Origin: Bradyrhizobium lablabi
Lineage (GTDB): Bacteria > Pseudomonadota > Alphaproteobacteria > Rhizobiales > Xanthobacteraceae
Direction: 5' to 3'
Assembly: GCF_900141755.1 (NCBI RefSeq)
Contig: NZ_LT670844.1
Span: 372,001 to 436,000, forward strand
DNA length: 64,000 nt
Part shown: positions 8,698-15,953 of the stretch, piece by piece
How the letters are laid out: the number at the start of each line of letters is the position of its first letter
Numbering within the stretch: position 1 is the stretch's first letter
The notes under the pieces: model-generated
The model's database searches: none
Told to the model about the DNA's origin: nothing
The model's input: only the letters and a program-made list of their open reading frames with translations
Position numbers and translations under genes: made by a program

Positions 8698-9456
8698 TCA
8701 CCGTAATTCCCCAAAGAACTCCACCGCGCCCGTTTCGAGATTGTACATTGCGCCTGTGATCTTGATGGTACCCTTGGCCTCCAACTCCGCCAGGACGGGG
8801 CTGTCTTTCCGAATGTTCGCGACAGTCATCTCGACATTCTTCCGCGCGACAGCATCCACGAAGGCGTAGTTCTTCGCCGACCGGTCGCCTGTATAGGACG
8901 TCGCCTGCACCGCAGGTTTGATCTTAGCCAGCAATCCCGTAAGATTGCCCAGCTCTGCGTTGTCAATCGCCCCTTTGATCGCGCCACAGGCGGTGTGCCC
9001 CATGACGAGCACGACTTTGGCGCCGGCGAGTTTGCACGCGAACTCCAGGCTGCCCAGAATGTCGGCGCTCTCGACGTTGCCGGCGACCCGGCAGTTGAAG
9101 ATGTCGCCGATGCCGAGGTCCATGATGACCTCGGCCGGGGCGCGCGAGTCGATGCAGCTGAGTAGCGCCGCTGCGGGATATTGTCCCGAGGCGCTTGCCT
9201 TCTGTTCGCGAAGATAATTGCGTTCCTTCCTTTCGCCCTTCCGAAAGCGCGTGTTTCCGTTCTTCATTGCCTGGATGATTTGATCCGGCGTCAACTTGTC
9301 GCGTAGTTCCTTGGTAAGAGCGTCCGCGCGTGCCCGGTCCGCGAGGAAGAGGCTGCTCCCGCCAATTCCGACCGCAGCCGCTGCGCCCGTCATCTTGAGG
9401 AAATTCCGGCGGGCCAAACAATTGCAGTCCCGAGGATGTCCTGGCTTGTGGTGCAC
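8698..9456 (-). CDS. Tat-exported beta-class carbonic anhydrase
   Basis: 252 aa. Interconverts CO2 and bicarbonate. The zinc ligands and catalytic Asp-Arg dyad are visible: Cys101-x-Asp103-x-Arg105 (CIDSR) and His154-x2-Cys157 (HTAC). A twin-arginine signal (ARRNFLKMTGAAAAVG, ending near RARA) sends the folded enzyme to the periplasm. The stop codon lies inside the right half of the palindromic motif broken by the IS (8692-8708), so the last codons may be set by that repeat. It stands alone, without a bicarbonate transporter beside it. Confidence 0.92.
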   Translation of the reverse strand: MHHKPGHPRDCNCLARRNFLKMTGAAAAVGIGGSSLFLADRARADALTKELRDKLTPDQIIQAMKNGNTRFRKGERKERNYLREQKASASGQYPAAALLSCIDSRAPAEVIMDLGIGDIFNCRVAGNVESADILGSLEFACKLAGAKVVLVMGHTACGAIKGAIDNAELGNLTGLLAKIKPAVQATSYTGDRSAKNYAFVDAVARKNVEMTVANIRKDSPVLAELEAKGTIKITGAMYNLETGAVEFFGELR

Positions 9457-9729
9457 GGGCGATCTCCCCTTCCATAACTATATTTTTCAAGCAACGTGCC
9501 GCGAATCCTATTTTTGATCGGTGTTCGTGACAAGGTGTCACAAGCAAACGACGAGGCAAATCTATAATTCAGAATGGAGCTCGGCTGGCAAACCTCAACT
9601 AAGATGCAGAGGCTGCTTCCGCACGGGCACGGAAGGAGACATGGTCGGGCGCGTTGCAAAGCGCCGAAGTGCGCTGTTTGAGCAATGCTCGACAGGTCTA
9701 TAACCGGTTCGATAGACTGAAGAGGGGTT

Positions 9730-11052
9730 TTGTCCGACCTGAGCCCGACGATGTCTGAAACGATTATGCGACGAATATGGCAAGCCATAAAACGATGGCG
9801 CTGGCGGGCCCTGGCTTTGGCGGTGGCGATGCCCTTGGCAATCGCCGTGTTTAGCTGGTTCGGCGTCACCACCCCCGATCGGACAGCAGAGCAGTCATTC
9901 ATGTCCCGCGCCGAAGCTCGCCACCAAGGCGCGGTAACCGTTCGCGCGGCGGTTTTGACCGACGACGAAGGCCAGCGCTACTTCGGCGCGTCTCTGGCCG
10001 ACCATGGCATTCAGGCGATCTGGCTGGGCGTGGACAACGCCGGTGAATCCGAGCTGGAGTTTCTGCCGATCGTCACCGACCCGAACTACTTTTCGGAAGC
10101 GGAGGTGGAACAGCTTCTTCACGCATGGTGGCGAGGCAGCGCCAATGCGTCCACCAAGGCCGCCGTCGCGCAGGCTCCCATGCCGGATATCATCCCGCAG
10201 AGGCAAGCCGCGGCGGGCTTTGTCTTTACGCACCGTGAAGGTGGCTTGAAATTGTTTGGCGTGGGGTTCGAAACCGGCAGTGAGGAACTGCTGTTCAGGT
10301 TCGCCCTCCCGGTCCGCGGCGGGTCCTATGCGATCGAGAAAGTTGATTTCAGCAACATCTATCCGCCCGGATCGGTCGAGGATATCGATCTGGCGACGCT
10401 GCGCGAAAGGCTAGCGAAGCTACCGTGCTGCACCACCAATAAGAGCGGCACAGATAACGGTGATCCGCTCAATATCGTCGTCGTCGGGCACGGACTCGAC
10501 GCACTTTTCTCATTCATCGGGCGCGGATGGAGGCTCGACGAGCCGTTCGATCTTCACAGCGTTTATCGGACTATTCAAGCTTTCCTGTTCCGCAGCGAAT
10601 ATCTCAACGCACCGGTCAGCCCGCTGCATGTTTTCGGACGCCAGCAGGAAGTCGCATTGCAGAAGGCGCGCAACACCGTGAGCCTTCGCAATCATCTACG
10701 GCTGTGGCTCGCTCCGTTCACGGTCGGTGGGCAGCAGGTCTGGGTGGGCCAAATCAGCCGCGACATCGGCATCAAGCTGACCACGCAAGTCTGGTATCTG
10801 ACCACGCATCGGATTAGCCCGGCCGTCGACCAGGACCGCTTCTATCTGCTGCAGGACCTGATCATGTCCGGGGCCGTTTCGCGCTTCGGCTTTGTGCAGG
10901 GCGTTGGTGTATCGTCCACGCCAGATCCGCGCGTCAATCTCGGTGGAGACCCGTATCTGACCGATGGCCTTCGGCTCGTTCTGTTCCTCGGCACGCCGCG
11001 ACGGGCCTTCGATCAAATCGAGTTTCTCGACTGGGAGCATCCTCGCCCGTAG
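9730..11052 (+). CDS. LssY C-terminal-domain membrane protein
   Basis: About 440 aa from the TTG at 9730; ATGs at 9751 and 9766 are alternative starts, and the AGAGGGG at 9721-9727 is too close to the TTG to decide. One N-terminal transmembrane helix (ALALAVAMPLAIAVFSWFGV) anchors a large, presumably periplasmic part. The C-terminal half matches the LssY_C pattern: DPLNIVVVGHGLDALFSFIGRGW, PVSPLHVFGRQQEVALQKA, HLRLWLAPF, VGQISRDIGIK, FYLLQDLIMSGAV. In other proteins this domain is fused to DedA or PAP2 membrane parts; here it stands alone. Molecular function unknown. Confidence 0.75.
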   Translation: MSDLSPTMSETIMRRIWQAIKRWRWRALALAVAMPLAIAVFSWFGVTTPDRTAEQSFMSRAEARHQGAVTVRAAVLTDDEGQRYFGASLADHGIQAIWLGVDNAGESELEFLPIVTDPNYFSEAEVEQLLHAWWRGSANASTKAAVAQAPMPDIIPQRQAAAGFVFTHREGGLKLFGVGFETGSEELLFRFALPVRGGSYAIEKVDFSNIYPPGSVEDIDLATLRERLAKLPCCTTNKSGTDNGDPLNIVVVGHGLDALFSFIGRGWRLDEPFDLHSVYRTIQAFLFRSEYLNAPVSPLHVFGRQQEVALQKARNTVSLRNHLRLWLAPFTVGGQQVWVGQISRDIGIKLTTQVWYLTTHRISPAVDQDRFYLLQDLIMSGAVSRFGFVQGVGVSSTPDPRVNLGGDPYLTDGLRLVLFLGTPRRAFDQIEFLDWEHPRP

Positions 11053-11321
11053 AGCGACCTCGCCCGGTTCGGCTTCAGCGGGCACTGGTCGCGATCGTCG
11101 CGCGCGGTCCCGGCGGCGGCTCTCGCATCAGCGAACAAGTTCGGACCTGTCGTCTAGGCCAATTACGGTCACAGTGCACTCAATTCGGCTCCGCGGTTTC
11201 CCAGGACACCGTGCACCATCGCCCGCATCTTCAGCACCATGTGATCCAGCGCGGCAATGGCCGCGTGTGGCGCAAGTTGTAAGACTGCAAAGTTGCGATT
11301 TTAGCGCGTCCCACAGCAATT
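11053..11321. other. Intergenic region without a gene
   Basis: About 270 bp between the LssY-type gene and the start of the AraC inverted repeat. No coding frame is convincing. It holds one copy of the ~25-bp palindromic motif (11161-11185). Base composition drops from GC-rich to AT-rich towards 11320, marking a boundary between DNA of different origin. Confidence 0.6.
11161..11185. repeat. ~25-bp palindromic motif, copy 2
   Basis: AATTACGGTCACAGTGCACT followed by CAATT. It matches the motif at 13725-13750 and, in the other orientation, the motif reconstructed across the IS (7302-7313 plus 8692-8708). The three copies divide the accessory block into segments. It resembles REP-type palindromes; no REP-associated transposase gene is present. 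Confidence 0.65.
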
Positions 11322-11529
11322 TTTAATATTACGAGCAATTACAGATATTTCGAAGGATTTATCGGTATGTACATTGTGGAAACAGACCGAATCTTTGAGG
11401 GTAATTAGTTTGGGGCCGGACGATCAAATCGAGTGGCATCAGCGACATCCTGATGCACGTCATCCATTTTTAGTTAAACGGATGTCTTGGGCTTGGTTCT
11501 CTGCTGAGCTCGTTCGTATTCAACCAACG
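11322..11529 (+). repeat. Left arm of ~200-bp inverted repeat around the AraC gene
   Basis: Contains the presumed promoter region and the first ~50 codons of the AraC-type gene. The reverse complement of 12292-12491 aligns over the full length with roughly 15-17% mismatches and almost no gaps, from TTTTAATATT at the outer edge to TTCAACC at the inner edge. Confidence 0.85.
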
Positions 11530-12294
11530 GAATTGGGTTACCGAGTGAAGGGAGATGCAGCTTATTTAGCGCTGCATGATTTTGTTCGCTCCGATGGGGA
11601 GACGACTATGAACGGAGGGAGCCGTTCGACGCTTACTGACGTCCGAGATAAATTAACGTTCGTACCGATCGGATCTTCCGCCGAAGGTTGGAATCGTTTC
11701 AAAGGCCGGGTGTCGTCGGTCTTTGCAGTTCATCTCGCCCCTCCCAGATCAGATCACGACGCAAGCGATATCTCAAATATTCCTCCATCTTTGTATTTCG
11801 AAAATAACAATCTCAAAGCGACGCTCCTAAAACTCCAAAGCGTCTTAGATGGCTCGGGCATAGACGACCACGCGTATGCGCAGACGCTCGGGCTGTTGCT
11901 TTTGTGGGAACTACGGCACGCCGCTGACCCACAGTCCCCGCAACTGAAACCGCTACGCGGAGGTTTAACTGCATTTCAACTAAGGCGCATCAAAGAGTTT
12001 GTTGATGCTCACACTACGAAAGAAATCGGGATATCCGATCTAGCGAACTTGGTAGGACTGAGCCAGTTCCACTTAATTCGAGCGTTTAAAAATTCCGTTG
12101 GGCTTTCACCCTATCAGTACGTTCTGTCCGCGCGGATCAGCGCTGCAAAAGAGCTGTTGTCGAACAGCGATCGATCGATTGCCGACGTCGCGCTCGCGGT
12201 GGGATTTACCGATTCATCCCAACTGAACCGCGTATTTCTAAAATTGATTGGAGTTACGCCAACGGCCTTTCGGCGCGAGAATGGCTTGGGTTGA
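11374..12294 (+). CDS. AraC/XylS-family transcriptional regulator
   Basis: 306 aa from a TTG at 11374; a TTG at 11410, preceded at good distance by GAGGG, is an equally good start. The C-terminal third has the two-HTH AraC DNA-binding domain: LRRIKEFVDAHTTKEIGI, LANLVGLSQFHLIRAFKNSV, then SIADVALAVGFTDSSQLNRV and the closing GVTPTAFRR. The N-terminal part is a probable cupin-like sensing domain; the ligand is unknown. GC content is visibly lower than in the neighbours, pointing to transfer. The gene body lies between inverted copies of its own promoter and N-terminus, and the stop codon falls inside the right arm. Confidence 0.88.
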   Translation: MWKQTESLRVISLGPDDQIEWHQRHPDARHPFLVKRMSWAWFSAELVRIQPTELGYRVKGDAAYLALHDFVRSDGETTMNGGSRSTLTDVRDKLTFVPIGSSAEGWNRFKGRVSSVFAVHLAPPRSDHDASDISNIPPSLYFENNNLKATLLKLQSVLDGSGIDDHAYAQTLGLLLLWELRHAADPQSPQLKPLRGGLTAFQLRRIKEFVDAHTTKEIGISDLANLVGLSQFHLIRAFKNSVGLSPYQYVLSARISAAKELLSNSDRSIADVALAVGFTDSSQLNRVFLKLIGVTPTAFRRENGLG

Positions 12295-12491
12295 ACACGA
12301 ACAAACTCGGCAGAGAACCACGACCAGGACATCCGCTTAACTAGAAATGGATGGTGCGCATCAGGGTATCGTTGATGCAACTCGAGTTCAGCGTCCGGCC
12401 TCAAACTAATTCCCCTCAAAGATTCCTTCTTTTCGCAAAGTACATACGGATAGCTTCTTCGAAATACCAATAATTGCTCGGAATATTAAAA
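12292..12491 (-). pseudogene. Inverted partial copy of an AraC-type gene: promoter and N-terminus only
   Basis: On the minus strand this stretch encodes SLRGISLRPDAELELHQR, then HHPFLVKRMSWSWFSAEF. That segment is identical at 34 of 45 positions to the N-terminus of the adjacent AraC protein. Most base differences are silent or conservative, so the copy evolved as coding sequence. Homology stops exactly at the stop codon of the neighbouring gene; beyond it the frame runs into antisense sequence. The upstream, promoter-like part is conserved too. It is either the stump of a second, diverged paralogue or an alternative 5' module. Confidence 0.8.
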
Positions 12492-12692
12492 CTTGCCGTG
12501 AGACTGCGTTACTTGCGTCAAATAGCTTTTCTTGCGCCAAAATAATCCAACCGCTGATCGTCCTATTGTCGATCACAGTCCCGCATGGTGTCGTTCTGGC
12601 TCGATGGAATCCGCTGATTGCCAGCGTATCCCTGCTCCCCGCTAGTCACCGCGTTACCCGGCACCAGCCGGGTGAGCCGCAGAGGGCTCTTT
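12492..12692. other. Short intergenic stretch
   Basis: About 200 bp between the inverted AraC copy and the small membrane ORFs. No convincing gene. It repeats GGCGCAAG or similar (12533-12540 in reverse, compare 11269-11276), hinting that the inverted repeat may originally have been longer. Confidence 0.4.
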
Positions 12693-13013
12693 ATGCGCTA
12701 TTTGCCGAAGCGTTTCCGCTTATTCTTTTCCGACGTCATCGAGCGATACAGGAACCAGAGGGCGCGGAAACGTTCGGGCCCTCTGTGGCGCGCGCTGAGG
12801 AGATTCAGAGACCGGGGGGCGTGGAAGACAACGGTTGAAAAGAATAATAGCGGGCCGATCTACGTGCTGAAGATGACCGCGATGGCCGTGACGGTGCCGG
12901 CTATCTTTCTGTTGGCCGCTTATTTCTTCATAAAATGGGACATCAGTTGCTCGCGCCGCAATGCGGACGGCCCAAAGATCGCAAATACGATCTCAATCTC
13001 GGGCTGTCTTTAG
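12693..13013 (+). CDS. Small basic protein with one transmembrane helix, unknown
   Basis: 106 aa from the ATG at 12693, which has AGAGGG 6 nt upstream. The first ~65 residues are Arg-rich (RYLPKRFRLFFSDVIERYR, LWRALRRFRDRG); one transmembrane helix follows (MAVTVPAIFLLAAYFFIKW) and a short Cys-containing tail. No family recognised. Its stop codon touches the ATG of the next ORF (TAGATG), suggesting coupled translation. It could be a real lineage-specific gene or a decayed fragment. Confidence 0.45.
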   Translation: MRYLPKRFRLFFSDVIERYRNQRARKRSGPLWRALRRFRDRGAWKTTVEKNNSGPIYVLKMTAMAVTVPAIFLLAAYFFIKWDISCSRRNADGPKIANTISISGCL

Positions 13014-13226
13014 ATGCCGATCAACGAATGGCTTAGCGCCGCCGGAATAATGATGCCCTTCGGCATCGGGATTTATCTTCCGCTTCTCAGCAGCAAACCG
13101 AACTGGACTATCCGGGCGATTACCGGCGTGATGCTCGCCATCTCGCTTTGCAATCTCGCGGCAGTCGTCACGAATGAGGCAAGACGCAATTGCACGACGA
13201 TCCTTCATTGCGGCCTGAAGAAATAA
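13014..13226 (+). CDS. Small membrane protein with two helices, unknown
   Basis: 70 aa. Two hydrophobic segments (AGIMMPFGIGIYLPLL and ITGVMLAISLCNLAAVV) with a short positively charged link. It begins immediately after the stop codon of the preceding small ORF and lacks its own ribosome-binding site, so expression would depend on coupling. No family recognised. Confidence 0.4.
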   Translation: MPINEWLSAAGIMMPFGIGIYLPLLSSKPNWTIRAITGVMLAISLCNLAAVVTNEARRNCTTILHCGLKK

Positions 13227-13363
13227 CGGTCAAGCATGTATTGCTCTGGCTTTTTGCGGTGGCGCTGTGGCTTGTGCTGTTTCCGGTCTATTATGGGCCA
13301 GCGCTGCTTTACAGCTGGATCAGGGGACGCGAGGTCAGGGTGTGGATGTTTACGGGCTATTGA
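13190..13363 (+). CDS. Possible 57-aa single-helix membrane protein
   Basis: An open frame starting at a TTG (13190) inside the end of the previous ORF. It encodes LHDDPSLRPEEITVKHV, then a strong transmembrane helix (LLWLFAVALWLVLFPVYYG) and a short cytoplasmic-type tail with RGREVR. The hydrophobic, Trp/Tyr-framed helix looks like a real membrane protein, but the start is uncertain and no family is recognised. Confidence 0.3.
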   Translation: MHDDPSLRPEEITVKHVLLWLFAVALWLVLFPVYYGPALLYSWIRGREVRVWMFTGY

Positions 13364-13475
13364 ATTCTAACGCCCGAGATCGTGACGTCTTTACCACCCG
13401 TGCTATCATTAAATCTGTTTTTTCGCTTCGCGGCGCTTCAGCTCGCGCTCGACCGCTTCGCGGACCGGATCGCAT

Positions 13476-13750
13476 CTATATCGCGAATTTGCGCGCCGTT
13501 CCGTTGCCACCAGCGCCGCCGCCATAGGCGCCTCCGGAGACTGCCACGCCCGCGCCGCCGCTTGCCGTGGGGGTCGGGCCCGGCGCATCCGATCCATACA
13601 TGACATTTGCCGAGCCGCCACCAGAGCCGCCGCCAGCCGCGCCGTTGGCGCCGAGATAGGCTGCGGCTGCAGCGCCCGCGGCAGTTACGCTGCCCGTCCC
13701 GGAATAGGCGCCGGCACAGATCAGAATTACGGTGACAGTGCACCGTAATT
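13476..13750 (-). pseudogene. 3' fragment of a Gly/Ala/Ser-rich protein gene
   Basis: On the minus strand one frame encodes about 80 residues rich in Gly, Ala and Ser (AGAYSGTGSVTAAG, GGGSGGGSANVMYG, SGGAYGGGAGGNGT) up to a TAG at 13476-13478. No start codon or upstream coding part is present: the frame runs into the palindromic motif at 13725-13750 and then ppx-like sequence. It looks like the C-terminus of a surface or secreted glycine-rich protein cut off at the edge of the accessory block. Confidence 0.4.
13725..13750. repeat. ~25-bp palindromic motif, copy 3
   Basis: Arms AATTACGGTG and CACCGTAATT are a perfect 10-bp inverted repeat around the 6-nt loop ACAGTG. Related copies are at 11161-11185 and, split by the IS, at 7302-7313/8692-8708. 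It ends 3 nt before the duplicated ppx 3' end. Confidence 0.7.
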
Positions 13751-13753
13751 GTC

Positions 13754-13775
13754 GTCGGCCGCTCCGGGTCGATCG
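13754..13775 (+). repeat. 22-bp direct repeat, right copy (ppx 3'-end remnant)
   Basis: Identical to 6484-6505 in ppx. The frame continues after the repeat as IVRRWKRFQTK, so this could be the remnant of the original ppx C-terminus, left behind when the accessory block was inserted. No start or other coding context is present here. Confidence 0.75.
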
Positions 13776-13867
13776 TCAGGCGTTGGAAGCGTTTTCAAAC
13801 GAAGTGAAGACCGGTTCGCGCTAAGAAGACGCATCAAATCAAGAATCTGGAGCGTTTACCGGATCGA

Positions 13868-14737
13868 TTACCGCCGGTCGGTCGATTGAACCGCCCCGGC
13901 GGTTGGCGGCAGCGCGAGTTTTTCAAGCTGCTGCAATTTGCGCTTCCGCCAGATCGATCCAACGATCAGAACGACCGCCGCGCCTAGCAGCGAGGCGATG
14001 TACTCGACGAGATCGCCGTCCACGCTGAAATGCGGCGATACGCCGAACACCGCCGACGTCGCGTCGAGATTGAACACGATCTGGCCGTCGAGCAGTTGTT
14101 TCAGCAACGGCTGCACCGCCGGATCGGTCGCGATCACCTCGCCCGCGATCCAGCCGAGCAGCGTCGCGCCGAGCCAGACCAGAATCGGAAACCGGTCAAG
14201 CACCATCATGATCAAGGCGGCGCCGGCGACGATCATGGGAATGCTGACGGCAAGCCCGAGGATCAATAGCGGCAGCTGGCCGTTCGCGGCGGCTGCGACC
14301 GCGATCACGTTATCCAGGCTCATCACGATGTCGGCAATCACGACAATCCGGATCGCGTGCCAAAGGCTGGTGCCCGCGGTAACGTCGTCGCCCTCATCTT
14401 CGGGGACCAGCAGCCTGGCGGCGATCACCAACAGCGCCAGCCCGCCGACCAGTTTCAGATAGGGCAGCACCATCAGCTTGGCGACGATGCCGGTGAATGC
14501 GATCAGGAGCACCACCGCGATGCCGGCACCGATCACCATGCCCCACAGCCGCTGCCGCGGCGCGAGACCGCGGCAGGCCATCGCGATCACAAGCGCATTG
14601 TCGCCGGACAACAATACGTTGATCCAGATGATCTTGCCGACCGCCAGCCAGAAGGCCGGCGTCTGCATGTCGGTCTGGATTTGAGCGAAGAACGCGCCGG
14701 TATTTGCGGGATCAACGACCTGCAACAGCCAATTCAC
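13868..14737 (-). CDS. TerC-family integral membrane protein
   Basis: 289 aa with about seven to eight transmembrane helices. The conserved acidic signatures of the TerC family are present in the first half, WINVLLSGDNALVIAMACRG, and in the second, DIVMSLDNVIAVAAA; these Asp residues are thought to bind metal. Members of this family (YjbE/Alx-like) are linked to tellurite resistance or manganese export. The hydrophilic C-terminus is Arg/Lys-rich. It is divergent from nothing nearby and begins 57 nt after the ndk stop on the same strand, so the two may be co-transcribed. Confidence 0.92.
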   Translation of the reverse strand: MNWLLQVVDPANTGAFFAQIQTDMQTPAFWLAVGKIIWINVLLSGDNALVIAMACRGLAPRQRLWGMVIGAGIAVVLLIAFTGIVAKLMVLPYLKLVGGLALLVIAARLLVPEDEGDDVTAGTSLWHAIRIVVIADIVMSLDNVIAVAAAANGQLPLLILGLAVSIPMIVAGAALIMMVLDRFPILVWLGATLLGWIAGEVIATDPAVQPLLKQLLDGQIVFNLDATSAVFGVSPHFSVDGDLVEYIASLLGAAVVLIVGSIWRKRKLQQLEKLALPPTAGAVQSTDRR

Positions 14738-14794
14738 GATAGCCTACCCCTTCGGCTAAACCGGCCGTCCCCCGCGCACCACCGGCACTATCAA

Positions 14795-15217
14795 TCAGCC
14801 GACGATTTCGTTGCCGGAGAAAAACTGGGCGATCTCGATCGCCGCGGTCTCCGGCGCATCGGAGCCGTGCACCGAGTTCTCGCCGATCGACTTGGCGTGC
14901 AGCTTGCGGATCGTTCCGTCAGCCGCCTTGGCCGGATCGGTCGCGCCCATCACGTCGCGGTGCTTGAGCACGGCGCCCTCGCCTTCCAGCACCTGAACCA
15001 CCACCGGGCCGGAGGTCATGAAATCCACCAGCTCGCCGAAAAACGGCCGCGCCTTGTGGACGGCGTAGAAGGTCTCGGCCTGCTCGCGCGTCATCCGGAT
15101 GCGCTTCTGGGCGACGATGCGAAGCCCCGCCTTCTCGATCAGCGCATTGATCGCGCCCGTCAGATTGCGCGCGGTCGCGTCGGGCTTGATAATCGAAAAG
15201 GTGCGTTCAATCGCCAT
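14795..15217 (-). CDS. ndk: Nucleoside diphosphate kinase
   Basis: 140 aa, the standard length. Transfers the gamma-phosphate between NTPs and NDPs through a phosphohistidine. Signatures: N-terminal [15 protein letters not shown], the Kpn-loop region, and the active-site block [13 protein letters not shown] with the catalytic His. It is followed on the same strand by the terC-type gene. Confidence 0.98.
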   Translation of the reverse strand: MAIERTFSIIKPDATARNLTGAINALIEKAGLRIVAQKRIRMTREQAETFYAVHKARPFFGELVDFMTSGPVVVQVLEGEGAVLKHRDVMGATDPAKAADGTIRKLHAKSIGENSVHGSDAPETAAIEIAQFFSGNEIVG

Positions 15218-15505
15218 GATTTCGTCCTTGCAAAGCGTGGGTTTTCAGGAGTTGCCGGGCTTATATCGGCGCCATCCGCGAACGGCAAGCGATCAGGCGC
15301 TATCCGCCGGACCCGCGGACGGCAAAGGATTAAGCGAATTACAACAATTTCACCGAGATGAACCCTCTCTGACACCGGCGTCCCGGTTTCGTTCACCTTC
15401 GCGGGCGTAGGCTGTGATCAACCCAAACGCCAAGCGGATTTCGCGGGCGTTGGTAGCGCAGTTTCACCGACGGCGCCGGTGGCGCCGAACCTTGAGGAGA
15501 CGATC

Positions 15506-15763
15506 ATGTTTCGTAAACTCTCGCTCGTTGCAGTTGCCGCGGCTTCGCTGGGTGTGGCCGCGCTGGCGCCGACCTCCGCCTCCGCCTGGGGCGGCTGGCA
15601 CGGTGGTTGGCATCACGGTTGGGGCTGGGGCCCCCACTTCCACGTCGGCGGCCCGGTCTATTATGGTCCGGCTTACAGTTATGGTTACGGCGACTGCTAT
15701 GTACGGCGACTGGTCCCGACGCCGTGGGGCCCCCGCTGGCGCCTGGTCAATCGCTGCTACTGA
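15506..15763 (+). CDS. Small secreted Gly/His/Trp/Tyr-rich protein
   Basis: 85 aa from the ATG at 15506, which has GAGGAG 6 nt upstream; an earlier in-frame start is unlikely. A clear Sec signal peptide (MFRKLSLVAVAAASLGVAAL, then APTSASA) precedes a short mature chain of WGGWHGGWHHGWGWG repeats and GP-Y-GPAYSYGYG, ending with two Cys. Such small aromatic/His-rich secreted proteins are common in rhizobia; metal binding is possible but unproven. A rho-independent terminator follows. Confidence 0.8.
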   Translation: MFRKLSLVAVAAASLGVAALAPTSASAWGGWHGGWHHGWGWGPHFHVGGPVYYGPAYSYGYGDCYVRRLVPTPWGPRWRLVNRCY

Positions 15764-15787
15764 TCTGAATGGTCCAGTTTCTGGCGT

Positions 15788-15821
15788 GCAAAGCCCCAGC
15801 CTCTTGGCCGGGGCTTTTTCG
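15788..15821 (+). terminator. Rho-independent terminator
   Basis: AAAGCCCC and GGGGCTTT form a G+C-rich stem around a short CCGGCC-type loop region and run into TTTTTC. It lies about 25 nt after the stop of the small secreted-protein gene. Confidence 0.8.
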
Positions 15822-15953
15822 TTCCCTGGTTCGATCAAATGGAACCGACCGTTGCTTGCGTTATAGGCATGCCGATCGTTGTGGTAGCGGAAACAAATCA
15901 CCCCCCAAATGACTTATCTCGGCATCTGAAGAATCTTGGACAACGAGCAAACA

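Noticed and set aside
12566-12838. 90-codon frame overlapping the start of the small membrane ORFs
   Set aside because: It overlaps the better-supported 12693-13013 frame in another phase, lacks a ribosome-binding site and shows no membrane or domain pattern.
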